Shown piece after piece: positions 1 through 6,552 of a DNA stretch of 11,893 bases. Location: the NCBI GenBank assembly GCA_030040035.1, contig JASHUJ010000139.1:1-11893 (forward strand). Reading direction: 5' to 3'. The notes beneath the pieces are model-generated. The model made no database searches and was not told the DNA's origin. It saw only the letters and a program-made list of their open reading frames with translations. The translations under genes were made by a program, and so were the position numbers. This stretch comes from Thermoplasmata archaeon (lineage in GTDB: Archaea > Thermoplasmatota > Thermoplasmata > Lutacidiplasmatales > UBA184). Position 1 is the first letter of the stretch. The number at the start of each line of letters is the position of its first letter.

Positions 1-1919
1 GAGCGAACCTCCCCCGCGGGACCCAGGCTGAGGTTTGCGGCGGTGTAGTAGCGGACCGGAGGGGGTGTGCTGACATAGCGGGCCGCGGGGGCGCCCGAGA
101 AGCCGAGCTCGTAGAGCGAGATCGTTCCGAGGTAGCCGGTGGAGTAGATGTACGCCTTCAACCCGTAGATCGAGCTGTTAAGGAGATCGGCCGCGATGAC
201 GCACGGCAAATTCGTCCAATCGGACTCATCGATGAGCACGTAGGTAGGCAGGTAGGTGCCCGAGAAGGGGAAGTAAGGTGGAGCCTGATCCGACGTGAAC
301 GGGAACCAAGGGATCGCCCACGCGTTGGGATTATTCGCGACGTAGGGAAACAGGAAGTCCGAGGCCAGGACGATCGAGTCGTGGGGAATCTTTCCGGTCA
401 GCCAGCCCATATCGGCGGCGGCCGGATTCGCGCTATAGCTCAGCCAGTACCCGGGGTATTGCGTCGCCTGAAAATTGACCGTATTGACCGGGGACATGAC
501 GAGGTTGAATCCGATGAACACAGCGAGGATCGCGCCAACGACTCCCGCCTGGACCTGCGGGCGTTTCCAGCCGGTCCGGTGGAGCGGGGGTACGAGGGGT
601 CGGTCCCTCCAACGACGAAGAGGGTTGAGCCACGCGAGGATCACGACGACCACCGGGAGGACCACTATCAGGACTCGCAGCCCCAGCGGTACGGACCGCG
701 AGAGTAGTGCCCGCGACCATCCGACCGCTGCTACAAAGAGAATGAAGCCCGCGGCCACGAGCGTGAAGGTAAGAAGTCGCTGAGAGCGATCTGTCAGGGC
801 GAGACTCTGGACCCGCGCTACGCCGAAGATCAGAGCGACCGAAAGGGTCGCGATTGCGACCAGCGCGTACTGGTTGCCGAACTGGCTAGAGTAGAAGGGC
901 GTCAGGAAGAACGAGTAGACGAACCACGGCACGCTCAGCAGCAGCAAGCGGGGGGCGAGCAAGGGCAAGAAGGCGAACGAGGCCAAGAGCAGGAGCCAGT
1001 AGTTCGTCGAGAGGTTCAGGCTGTTGACTGTCGCGCTGATGGCGAAGGGGCTGCTGATCCCGCTCGCGAGTTGGCCCGAGGTCGCCGGAAACCCCGCGAG
1101 CGCCGGGACGACGAGATATTGAAGGAGACGGATCGCGACGTACACGATCGCCATACCAATGACGAGCGCGGCCGCGAGACGGACCTCCCGGTCCCCGAAT
1201 AGGCGCCGGGGCCGAGGTCCGATTAGCTCGAGTCGCTCCACTCCGAAGAGGAGCCCGGCTCCGACAATGAGGAAGGGGAAGACCTCGAGCGTCAGCACCC
1301 CGAAGGCGAGGGGCAGCAGGCTCCACGCGCGACGTCCCGAGGTGTACAGATAGTAGAACGTGAGAAATTCGAGCGGCAGGAACGACTCCCAGTGAAAATC
1401 GTACAGCAGCCCCGATATCACAGCGAAGGAGGTGAGAAACATCCCGATCACGAGGTACGCGAAGAGCCGGCTGAGCGCGGCCCGGCGGGCGATGAGATAG
1501 AGTGGGAAGATCGACGCGACGAACGCTCCCGCCTGCAACGCGAACAGGGTGGTCGGGTACGGTAGGGCGGCATAGAGCGGTACCGCTAGGAAGGCGACGT
1601 AGGTCGAGTGTACCTGGAGGAAGGAATGGACGTTGTAGAATTGGGCGTCTCCGGTCTCGTACAGCAACCGCCCGTGAGCGGCAGTCCATAGCATCTGCTG
1701 ATTGATTCCGAGATCCCAGTTCGCCGTGTAGAAGTTGGCGAATCGCAGGTACCCGAGATAGGTGAACACCGCGACGAACGTCGCTGCGATGACCGCCAGT
1801 CCGAACCGATCCGCCACCGGGACGGGTTCCGACTTCGTCGCGACGACGCGCGGGGTGATCCCGACCGTGCCGGATGGGTCGATCGCAATCGGGACCCCTT
1901 CGTCTGGCCCGCCGGTCAT
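1..1919 (-). CDS. DUF2079 multi-pass membrane protein (GT-C-like), C-terminus beyond left edge
   Basis: The frame is open from an ATG at 1919 down to base 1 (639 codons plus two bases), so the gene is 3'-truncated by the window. A hydrophilic N-terminus (about 1-38) is followed by a first membrane helix (about 39-57) and the DUF2079 signature: FYTANWDLGINQQMLW (63-78), VHSTY (103-107) and YDFHWESFLPLEF (173-185). Further hydrophobic segments lie near 123-143, 152-170, 199-223, 248-270, 305-340, 349-368, 383-400, 412-430 and 457-475. After 480 a soluble, probably extracytoplasmic domain starts, including LASDFLFPYVANN (518-530). Family knowledge: DUF2079 proteins resemble GT-C enzymes that take sugars from lipid carriers, but their reaction is not established. 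It is a clear paralogue of the gene at 6553-8925. The start fits a TATA-like box at 1951-1960, about 10 bases of leader and no Shine-Dalgarno. Family assignment is firm; substrate unknown. Confidence 0.9.
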   Translation of the reverse strand, partial: MTGGPDEGVPIAIDPSGTVGITPRVVATKSEPVPVADRFGLAVIAATFVAVFTYLGYLRFANFYTANWDLGINQQMLWTAAHGRLLYETGDAQFYNVHSFLQVHSTYVAFLAVPLYAALPYPTTLFALQAGAFVASIFPLYLIARRAALSRLFAYLVIGMFLTSFAVISGLLYDFHWESFLPLEFLTFYYLYTSGRRAWSLLPLAFGVLTLEVFPFLIVGAGLLFGVERLELIGPRPRRLFGDREVRLAAALVIGMAIVYVAIRLLQYLVVPALAGFPATSGQLASGISSPFAISATVNSLNLSTNYWLLLLASFAFLPLLAPRLLLLSVPWFVYSFFLTPFYSSQFGNQYALVAIATLSVALIFGVARVQSLALTDRSQRLLTFTLVAAGFILFVAAVGWSRALLSRSVPLGLRVLIVVLPVVVVILAWLNPLRRWRDRPLVPPLHRTGWKRPQVQAGVVGAILAVFIGFNLVMSPVNTVNFQATQYPGYWLSYSANPAAADMGWLTGKIPHDSIVLASDFLFPYVANNPNAWAIPWFPFTSDQAPPYFPFSGTYLPTYVLIDESDWTNLPCVIAADLLNSSIYGLKAYIYSTGYLGTISLYELGFSGAPAARYVSTPPPVRYYTAANLSLGPAGEVR

Positions 1920-1950
1920 CGAAGGCAGAGCGGAGGGGCCCGAGAGACCA

Positions 1951-1960
1951 CTTATATCTA
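1951..1960. promoter_or_regulatory. Near-symmetric TATA box between divergent genes
   Basis: CTTATATCTA sits alone in very GC-rich flanks. Read on the minus strand, a transcription start about 25 bases downstream would fall near 1929 and leave a roughly 10-base leader before the ATG at 1919. Read on the plus strand, it matches the archaeal YTTATATA consensus better, and would start a transcript near 1980 with a leader of about 145 bases to the glycosyltransferase ATG at 2126. No second AT-rich box is visible between here and 2126, so one element may serve both genes. This is inferred from sequence and spacing only. Confidence 0.55.
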
Positions 1961-2125
1961 TCGAGAGCAGGCGTCCCCGCGAGACCGGAGCGGGGACAGC
2001 GGATCGACTCGCGCCCGGAGTCGAGTCCCGGGCGTGGTCCGTGCACGGGTCCCCACATCCGAGGAGCGAGAATCGTCACGCGCGAGGTGACCCGACTGAG
2101 CGCGTCCGATCCACCCACTCGTCCG

Positions 2126-3208
2126 ATGCCGTCGATCGATTTCGTCAATGGCTCGCGGGAGACCGATGGAATCTTCCGCGTGAACTTCCAGGTCTTCGAG
2201 GCGGCGAACCGGATTGGCTTCGGCGGCCGATGGATCGAGTGTATCGATCCCAGCAACTCGGACGGCCGCTTCCGCGGTGGCGAGAACGTCTGGGGGTCTC
2301 AGCTTCCGATTCCGGCGCTCGAGCAGGGATATAACCGGTTCGTTACGTTTCCGCGAATATTCGCGCGCCGCAAGAGTGATTGGATCTTCCTCGGAGACCC
2401 GACCTTCGTCCCGCTGATCGGACGTTCGGACCGGCGACGCTCGCTCCTTTGCGTCCATGACTTTCGACATCTCACGGCGTTCTCGGACCGACCGAGCGCG
2501 CGATGGATGTACCGCTACGCCAGCGACCGGCTCGACCGAGCTGATCGGCTGGTGGCGCACACCGAGTTCCTGCGCGACCAGCTCGAGCGCATGGGGCTCC
2601 CGCGGCAGAAGATCTACGTGGTGCCGCCCCACGCCGAGGTCAGCCGGCAAGTGGGGGAGAAGCACCTACCCCTGACGGCCGATCGTCTCGAGACCGATCA
2701 GGAACTGACCGTGCTGTATGTGGCGACCGATCGACCGTACAAGAACCTTCGATTCTTCCTCGATCTCGCGAAGGAGCTGGAGAGCGACTCCGACCCGAAG
2801 TTCCGATTCGTCCTTGTCTCGCGAGTCGGGCCAGGCCTCCAGGCGGAACTCGATGCGTGCGAACGGTCGAACCTGACGGTCGTTTCGTGGGTGCCGGAGG
2901 TAGAGGAGTTCTATTGGAGCTCGGACATCCTGGCCTTCCCTTCGCTGCATGAGGGGTTCGGACTCCCCTTGCTCGAGGCCATGTCGCACGGCCTGCCGGT
3001 GATCGCCAACGACATCGAACCCCTCCGGGAGGTGGTCGGCGCGGGAGGCGCGCTCGTCCCGGTAAGCGACCGCACATCGTGGGCGAATCGGATCCGGCAA
3101 TGGGGTCGAATTTCCGCATACCGATCGGCCGCGAACGCCGCTCTGGATCGGGCACAGATGTTCTCGTACGACCATTTCGAAGCGGGGGTCCGGGGACTCT
3201 TTGAATGA
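2126..3208 (+). CDS. GT4-type glycosyltransferase (GT-B fold), first of tandem pair
   Basis: A 360-residue protein, usual for a GT4 enzyme, likely cytoplasmic and transferring a sugar from an activated donor onto a growing surface glycan. The N-terminal domain (about 1-185) has FVNGS (6-10), a glycine-containing loop near 15 and VHDFRHLTAF (110-119). The C-terminal Rossmann domain has TDRPYKN (201-207) and SLHEGFGLPLLEAM (273-286), whose E276 and E284 form the EX7E donor-binding motif. I chose ATG 2126 because the next gene, a paralogue, aligns from the same point (VNGS). The frame stays open further upstream, with GTG 2087 as an alternative, but that stretch looks non-coding and neither start has a well-spaced Shine-Dalgarno. 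It ends 67 bases before the next gene's chosen start, so the two are probably co-transcribed. The sugar and acceptor cannot be told. Confidence 0.9.
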   Translation: MPSIDFVNGSRETDGIFRVNFQVFEAANRIGFGGRWIECIDPSNSDGRFRGGENVWGSQLPIPALEQGYNRFVTFPRIFARRKSDWIFLGDPTFVPLIGRSDRRRSLLCVHDFRHLTAFSDRPSARWMYRYASDRLDRADRLVAHTEFLRDQLERMGLPRQKIYVVPPHAEVSRQVGEKHLPLTADRLETDQELTVLYVATDRPYKNLRFFLDLAKELESDSDPKFRFVLVSRVGPGLQAELDACERSNLTVVSWVPEVEEFYWSSDILAFPSLHEGFGLPLLEAMSHGLPVIANDIEPLREVVGAGGALVPVSDRTSWANRIRQWGRISAYRSAANAALDRAQMFSYDHFEAGVRGLFE

Positions 3209-3262
3209 CCGGACCCTGGGGGCCTTGGCGCCACTTACCGCCGAGTTGAACCGGGGGAGCTC

Positions 3263-3268
3263 GGGAGG
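3263..3268 (+). promoter_or_regulatory. Shine-Dalgarno deciding the start of the second GT4 gene
   Basis: GGGAGG lies 7 bases before the ATG at 3276. It supports that ATG over an in-frame TTG at 3201, which overlaps the end of the upstream gene and would add 25 residues that the paralogue lacks. Confidence 0.7.
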
Positions 3269-3275
3269 GAGACCG

Positions 3276-4388
3276 ATGGGAAGGCCGTCAAGCGTGGCGA
3301 TCGTAAACGGTTCGGGTCGGTTCAGTGGGGTCACCCTCAGCGTGGTCCCGTACCTCGAGGCTTTCGAGCGCATGGGCCTGCCGGTCCGCTGGTATCAGTG
3401 CGCGGATCGCGGAATGAACTCGTCCGTCCGCCGGGACGAGGTCCGGATCGCCGGGGCGGGCCTGTCGCTGGAGTCGGTCGAGCTCGGACTCAACCGGCTG
3501 TTGGTCTTCCCGCGCCGACTGCGGCGGATCCCCGAGGACATGATCCTGCTGGGCGATCCGAGCCTCGCCTATATCGGGGGCACGCACGCCCGTCGGATCG
3601 TGCTCGTCCACGATCTCCTGCCGCTCACCGAATACGCCGACCGGACCGACGCCCGGTTGATGTTCTACACGATCATCCCCAAGCTTCGTCAGATGACCGG
3701 GATCATCGTTTCGACGGGTGCCATGCGGGGCCAGCTGGCGGCTCATGGAGTCGATCCGAGCCGGATGCGGGTCGTCCCGTACACCCACGGGCTGGGTTTC
3801 CACCCCGACCACGTGGCACGTTCGGTCGCTCGCGTGGCCAAGACTCGGTCGCTCCGCATCCTGTACGTAGGCACCGACCGCCCGTTCAAGAACGTGGACT
3901 TCGTGCTTGATCTCGCCCACGCACTTGACGGGGCGCCCGACGGCACGCAGTACTCCTTCACGCTGCTCTCGCCCCTTCGCTCGTCGACCCTCTCCCGCAT
4001 CGGTCACCTCGGATTACACAACGTGCGAGTGATCCAGCGCGTGCCGTCGGCGGCCGCGATGTACGAGGAGTGCGACGTCCTGGTCTATCCCAGCCTACAC
4101 GAAGGCTTTGGTCGCCCCATCATCGAGGCGCTCGCATTCGGGATCCCCATCGTGGCTAATCGGATCCCTCCCTTCGTCGAGATTCTGGGCAACACCGGGA
4201 TCGTGCACGCCGTCGACGTTCCGGGAGACTGGATCCGGACCCTCAAGTCCCTGAGCAATCCCGACACCCTCCGGGCCCAAGCCCTGCGTTCCCTCGAGCT
4301 CAGCAAACAGTTCACCCCGGAGCGCTTCTACGAACGGGTCGAGGGGGCGCTCGACGAGCTGCTCGCCCAGACTCCGAGCGAGAACTGA
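3276..4388 (+). CDS. GT4-type glycosyltransferase (GT-B fold), second of tandem pair
   Basis: A 370-residue paralogue of the preceding gene. It has IVNGSGRFSG at 9-18, VHDLLPLTEY at 111-120, GTDRPFKNVDF at 199-209 and SLHEGFGRPIIEAL at 273-286; the EX7E glutamates fall at E276 and E284, the same positions as in its neighbour. The retained VHD, DRP-[FY]-KN and EGFG motifs suggest that both copies are active. The N-terminal acceptor-side half (about 40-105) differs more than the C-terminal donor-side half, as expected if the pair add sugars to successive acceptors. The start is set by the Shine-Dalgarno at 3263-3268. The enzyme is probably cytoplasmic, as no signal peptide or membrane segment is seen. 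Donor and linkage are unknown. Confidence 0.9.
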   Translation: MGRPSSVAIVNGSGRFSGVTLSVVPYLEAFERMGLPVRWYQCADRGMNSSVRRDEVRIAGAGLSLESVELGLNRLLVFPRRLRRIPEDMILLGDPSLAYIGGTHARRIVLVHDLLPLTEYADRTDARLMFYTIIPKLRQMTGIIVSTGAMRGQLAAHGVDPSRMRVVPYTHGLGFHPDHVARSVARVAKTRSLRILYVGTDRPFKNVDFVLDLAHALDGAPDGTQYSFTLLSPLRSSTLSRIGHLGLHNVRVIQRVPSAAAMYEECDVLVYPSLHEGFGRPIIEALAFGIPIVANRIPPFVEILGNTGIVHAVDVPGDWIRTLKSLSNPDTLRAQALRSLELSKQFTPERFYERVEGALDELLAQTPSEN

Positions 4389-4417
4389 TCAGGAAGCGAC
4401 TCGGCGGTGGGATCGCG

Positions 4418-4500
4418 ACCCCTCTCTCGAGTTCCGTACGCCTACTCCGTAGGTCCGATCCTGGTGCGTGCCTGTGCCGCGGAAAGTGTTAGAGAGGGGT
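4418..4500. repeat. 10-bp perfect inverted repeat with internal hairpin before the methyltransferase gene
   Basis: ACCCCTCTCT (4418-4427) is the exact reverse complement of AGAGAGGGGT (4491-4500). The 63-base interval contains a smaller hairpin, CCTAC-TCC-GTAGG (4441-4453). The right arm ends 3 bases before a weak Shine-Dalgarno-like GGTGGTC (4504-4510), itself 7 bases before the ATG at 4518. The structure could fold in the leader RNA or be a protein-binding site. No T-tract follows, so it does not look like an intrinsic terminator. The complementarity is seen directly; any function is inferred. Confidence 0.4.
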
Positions 4501-4517
4501 AGGGGTGGTCGCTTCCG

Positions 4518-5312
4518 ATGGACGGTCCGTCAACGTACTCGCCTTCCTTCTTCGAGCACGAAGATCGGGAGTTGGCGAATGCGGCGAACGTGCTCGCTCC
4601 CCTCATCGTTGCCCTCTGCCGTCCGAGCAGCGTCTTGGATGTGGGGTGCGGGACCGGACGTCTTCTCGCGGCCTTTCGGGCGGCTGGGGTCACGCACATC
4701 ACCGGCGTAGAAGGCGGTTGGGTCGATCGCCGTGCGCTGAAAATCGATTCGAGCGAACTCGAGCTCCGGGATCTCTCACGCCCGCTCGACCTGGGCCGAC
4801 GCTTCGACCTGGTGGTGTGTACCGAAGTGGCAGAACACCTACCGAGCGCGGTCTCGCGGACCCTGATCGAGAGCCTGGTCCGGCACTCGGATCTCGTGCT
4901 CTTTTCGGCCGCGATCCCGTTTCAAGGAGGCGAGCACCACGTGACCGAGCGGTGGCCCCCCTATTGGTTTCGCCTCTTCCAGGGCCAGGGATTCCACGCG
5001 ATCGACTGCCTACGACCTCGACTCTGGAACGATGCCCGGGTGCCCTACTACTATCGGCAGAATCTCGTGCTGTACGTGCGAACGGGAAGCGAGGTCGACG
5101 GGCGGCTTCGAGCTGCGCTACCTGGGCCGATGTGGCCCGACTCTCCCCTTTCCCTCGTTCATCCCAATCGTCACTTGGAAGTCTACACGTCCTGGAAGGG
5201 GCTGCTGAACGCCGTGATCCTGGCCGTCCTTCATCTCACCGGATTGCGCCGTCAGGAAGAGACGGCTCCCCCCGCCGATCCCAGTACGGCCGCGTCCAAA
5301 CGCGACGATTAG
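4518..5312 (+). CDS. Class I SAM-dependent methyltransferase, surface-glycan type
   Basis: A 264-residue protein with a Rossmann SAM-binding fold. Motif I is VLDVGCGTG (39-47), an acidic residue that may contact the SAM ribose is E65 in GVEGGW, and RFDLVVCTEVAEHLP (95-109) covers the next two strand motifs. The segment AIPFQGGEHHVTERWPPYW (132-150) resembles, from memory, methyltransferases of polysaccharide and O-antigen clusters, which methylate sugars. The tail after about 244 is polar and probably disordered; residues 228-242 are mildly hydrophobic, perhaps a membrane-associating helix. Upstream are the two GT4 genes on the same strand with a 129-base gap, so it may belong to their operon or have its own promoter; I saw no convincing TATA box. 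It faces the minus-strand family 2 glycosyltransferase. Methyltransferase identity is firm; the sugar-capping role is inferred from context. Confidence 0.88.
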   Translation: MDGPSTYSPSFFEHEDRELANAANVLAPLIVALCRPSSVLDVGCGTGRLLAAFRAAGVTHITGVEGGWVDRRALKIDSSELELRDLSRPLDLGRRFDLVVCTEVAEHLPSAVSRTLIESLVRHSDLVLFSAAIPFQGGEHHVTERWPPYWFRLFQGQGFHAIDCLRPRLWNDARVPYYYRQNLVLYVRTGSEVDGRLRAALPGPMWPDSPLSLVHPNRHLEVYTSWKGLLNAVILAVLHLTGLRRQEETAPPADPSTAASKRDD

Positions 5313-5375
5313 CGCGATCCGTGCCCTTGGCTGAAAGACGAGGCCCTGTCGCCGCCGTGGCTGGGCCCGCTCGGC

Positions 5376-6407
5376 TCAACTGAGGTGGCGAGAAAGCGCC
5401 CAAGAGCCGTAGATGGACTCCGTTGCCCGGTGGGACACGACATTCACGAGCCCGTAGATTGAGAGGATGACCGAGTACGGTAGATCGCTGGTCGAGGTTG
5501 ATCGGACGTAGTCCACCACGTGTCGGGCGAGCGCGGCCCTGCGGGTTTCCCGCGAGAAGAAGTCGAGATGGATCTGATCTTCGGCGAGCTGGCACTCCAA
5601 GGCCCTTTGGACGTTGGCCGGGAGAGCGCCCCCGTGGAGTCCTTGGAGCAGCTGATGGTCGGCGTGGTAGGTGGAATTGAGCTCGTAGACCTTCTCGAAG
5701 AATCTTGATGGTTCGTCCCCCGTGCGCTGTTGGTGAAGCATCGAGTTCTCGCCGTGAACTCGATAGCCGGTAAGGGGCCGTGGGTCCTCCGCGACCGCAC
5801 CGCCACTCGCGAGGGCCGCGTAGAACATGAACGAGTCGGCGCTTTTCTGTATCCGCTGGAGAATGTCGAGATTCTCGAGCAGGACCGTCCGGCGGATGGC
5901 CATGCTGCTGTGGTTCGTGTCCATGCCCCAGAGGACGGCGCGGCGGATGTCCGCATAGGAGGCTCGCGCTGCCGCGAACACGCTGGCCTCGTGGGGTCGG
6001 TGAGCGCGCCGGCCGGGCGCGTCCAGGGAGACCTGCAAGGACATGCCCCGAGCATCGATCGGCCGGGATTGATTGTGATAGAAGACGAGGTCGGGGTGCC
6101 CCGAAAACATCGACTCGACCCTGCCGAGCTTGCCCTCGAACCACAGGTCGTCGTCGTCCAGGAATGCGATGACCTCCCCGGATGCCTCGCGGATGGCGAC
6201 CGAGATCATCCCGCCGAACCGGGGGTCGTCGGAGCGCACGATACGGGGTGGCGCCCCCGACGCCGAGAACCGGTCGGCGGGAAGGTCGAGATTGGTGACG
6301 ACAATGACCTCCACTCGGTCGCCGGGAGTGCGTTGAGACTCGACCGACGCGACCGCCTGGGCGACGTACTGATCGCGACTATAGGCCGGGACGACGACGG
6401 AGATCAT
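5376..6407 (-). CDS. Family 2 (GT-A fold) glycosyltransferase
   Basis: A 343-residue protein. It opens directly with MISVVVPAYSRDQYVAQAVAS, the canonical GT2 nucleotide-binding start. ASGEVIAFLDDDDLWFEGK (75-93) holds the DXD-type metal and donor site, D191 in SADSFMF is a candidate catalytic base, and YRVHGENS (215-222) is the typical acceptor-side motif. A moderately hydrophobic stretch (about 309-325) may associate with the membrane. The frame stays open for another 69 codons upstream, but those are arginine- and serine-rich and look non-coding. Another ATG at 6416 is in frame, but GGGAG (6421-6417) abuts it directly and is 9 bases from the ATG at 6407, so I chose 6407. The gene follows the DUF2079 gene on the same strand with a 145-base gap and is probably co-transcribed with it. 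Donor and acceptor are unknown. Confidence 0.9.
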   Translation of the reverse strand: MISVVVPAYSRDQYVAQAVASVESQRTPGDRVEVIVVTNLDLPADRFSASGAPPRIVRSDDPRFGGMISVAIREASGEVIAFLDDDDLWFEGKLGRVESMFSGHPDLVFYHNQSRPIDARGMSLQVSLDAPGRRAHRPHEASVFAAARASYADIRRAVLWGMDTNHSSMAIRRTVLLENLDILQRIQKSADSFMFYAALASGGAVAEDPRPLTGYRVHGENSMLHQQRTGDEPSRFFEKVYELNSTYHADHQLLQGLHGGALPANVQRALECQLAEDQIHLDFFSRETRRAALARHVVDYVRSTSTSDLPYSVILSIYGLVNVVSHRATESIYGSWALSRHLS

Positions 6408-6416
6408 TCGCGGCAT

Positions 6417-6421
6417 CTCCC
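6417..6421 (-). promoter_or_regulatory. Shine-Dalgarno for the family 2 glycosyltransferase
   Basis: On the minus strand GGGAG is followed after 9 bases by the ATG at 6407. It touches the other candidate ATG at 6416, where it could not act as a ribosome-binding site, so it decides between the two starts. Confidence 0.55.
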
Positions 6422-6552
6422 GAGAGGTCGGCAGGATTTGGGATCGAGAGCTGTTGTCGGAGTCATGGGTCGAGCGGTGATTCGACCGTCGGATCTCGCT
6501 CCTCCACCTGCGTGCCCGTATTTCCTCTGTGGGGTGGTCCCGGCGCGCGGGC

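Noticed and set aside
1874..2125. N-terminal extension of the first GT4 gene by 84 residues
   Set aside because: It would overlap the start of the divergent DUF2079 gene and contain its TATA box. The extension is Arg/Pro-rich, and the paralogue starts at the VNGS motif.
886..2256. A 456-codon open frame on the minus strand across the first DUF2079 gene and the divergent promoter
   Set aside because: It is out of frame with the DUF2079 gene, crosses the promoter region and part of the opposite-strand glycosyltransferase, and has Arg/Pro-rich composition without motifs.
3288..4007. A 239-codon minus-strand frame opposite the second GT4 gene
   Set aside because: It is antisense to a gene with all GT4 motifs and has no domain of its own.
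5313..5375. Terminator between the convergent methyltransferase and family 2 glycosyltransferase
   Set aside because: The 63-base gap has no T-tract and no clear hairpin on either strand, so no terminator can be claimed.
4505..5383. A 292-codon plus-strand frame overlapping the methyltransferase
   Set aside because: It is the shifted frame of a gene with a clear SAM-binding motif; its own product is Arg/Ser/Pro-rich and unrecognisable.
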